Assembly: GCF_900111175.1 (NCBI RefSeq)
Contig: NZ_FOGI01000013.1
Span: forward strand, 62,001 to 126,000
DNA length: 64,000 bases
Direction of reading: 5' to 3'
Source of the DNA: Actinokineospora terrae
GTDB taxonomy: Bacteria; Actinomycetota; Actinomycetes; Mycobacteriales; Pseudonocardiaceae
Both the position numbers and the translations under genes were made by a program. A model generated the notes under the pieces. The model was not told the origin of the DNA. It saw nothing but the letters and a program-made list of their open reading frames with translations, and did not search any database. Numbering within the stretch: position 1 is the first letter of the stretch; the number at the start of each line of letters is the position of its first letter. Shown piece after piece: positions 63,943 to 64,000 of this stretch.

Positions 63943-64000
63943 TGACCTACCACATTCCGTGGCTGATGACCGTCGCCCGGTTCGGCCACGGCGCCATGCA

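Overview
The window is high-GC DNA with dense GTG/TTG starts, overlapping GTGA/ATGA gene junctions and actinobacterial gene families throughout. It looks like the chromosome of a filamentous actinomycete, probably of the Pseudonocardiaceae (Actinokineospora/Saccharothrix type). The genus is an inference and I cannot confirm it from sequence alone.

Left region (1-14.6 kb): the conserved enediyne warhead cassette. On the minus strand lie E3 (DUF1702), E4 (UnbV), E5 (UnbU), the iterative enediyne polyketide synthase PKSE and the hot-dog thioesterase E10. The last four are chained by 4-base start/stop overlaps. Diverging from E3 is a plus-strand trio: a SufS-type cysteine desulfurase, a cystathionine gamma-lyase/synthase-type PLP enzyme and a short zinc methionine-synthase-like protein. 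A CxxC-bearing DUF899 protein converges on E10. The cassette is thus bracketed by four genes of sulfur or thiol chemistry, which suggests a sulfur-bearing enediyne. No glycosyltransferase, P450 or other tailoring gene is next to the cassette, so the rest of the cluster, if present, lies left of base 1.

14.6-30 kb: mostly housekeeping and stress genes. These are an AraC/AhpD pair, a CopC-CopD fusion with a His-rich membrane partner, an NmrA-type reductase, a secreted M4-like protease, a CmtR metal sensor with a CDF transporter, and kdpFABC-kdpD (with an extra 27-residue membrane ORF and no kdpE). A PH-like membrane protein and a divergent RidA/WYL-regulator pair follow.

30-47 kb: a GH18 chitinase with its promoter, a VanX-type dipeptidase/alanine racemase/D-Ala-D-X ligase operon, a stretch of broken genes (an ArsR-type regulator and two ABC transporter halves), a Pit phosphate transporter, a permease with an in-frame stop followed by an M20 peptidase, a C-rich non-coding block with a degenerate repeat, a VOC protein and a lipoprotein class A beta-lactamase.

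46-64 kb: a glycosyltransferase, an ML-domain secreted protein, an SGNH hydrolase lacking its nucleophile, another decay zone (XRE regulator, HAD remnant, AfsR-like regulator), an oxidoreductase/MerR pair, an M48 protease, a solute-binding protein/membrane protein pair, a secreted M23-like protein with six lectin-type repeats, and a complete IS3-family element with 28-bp ends and a 3-bp target duplication that splits a small gene. A VanZ gene ends the window. No rRNA, tRNA or CRISPR array was seen.
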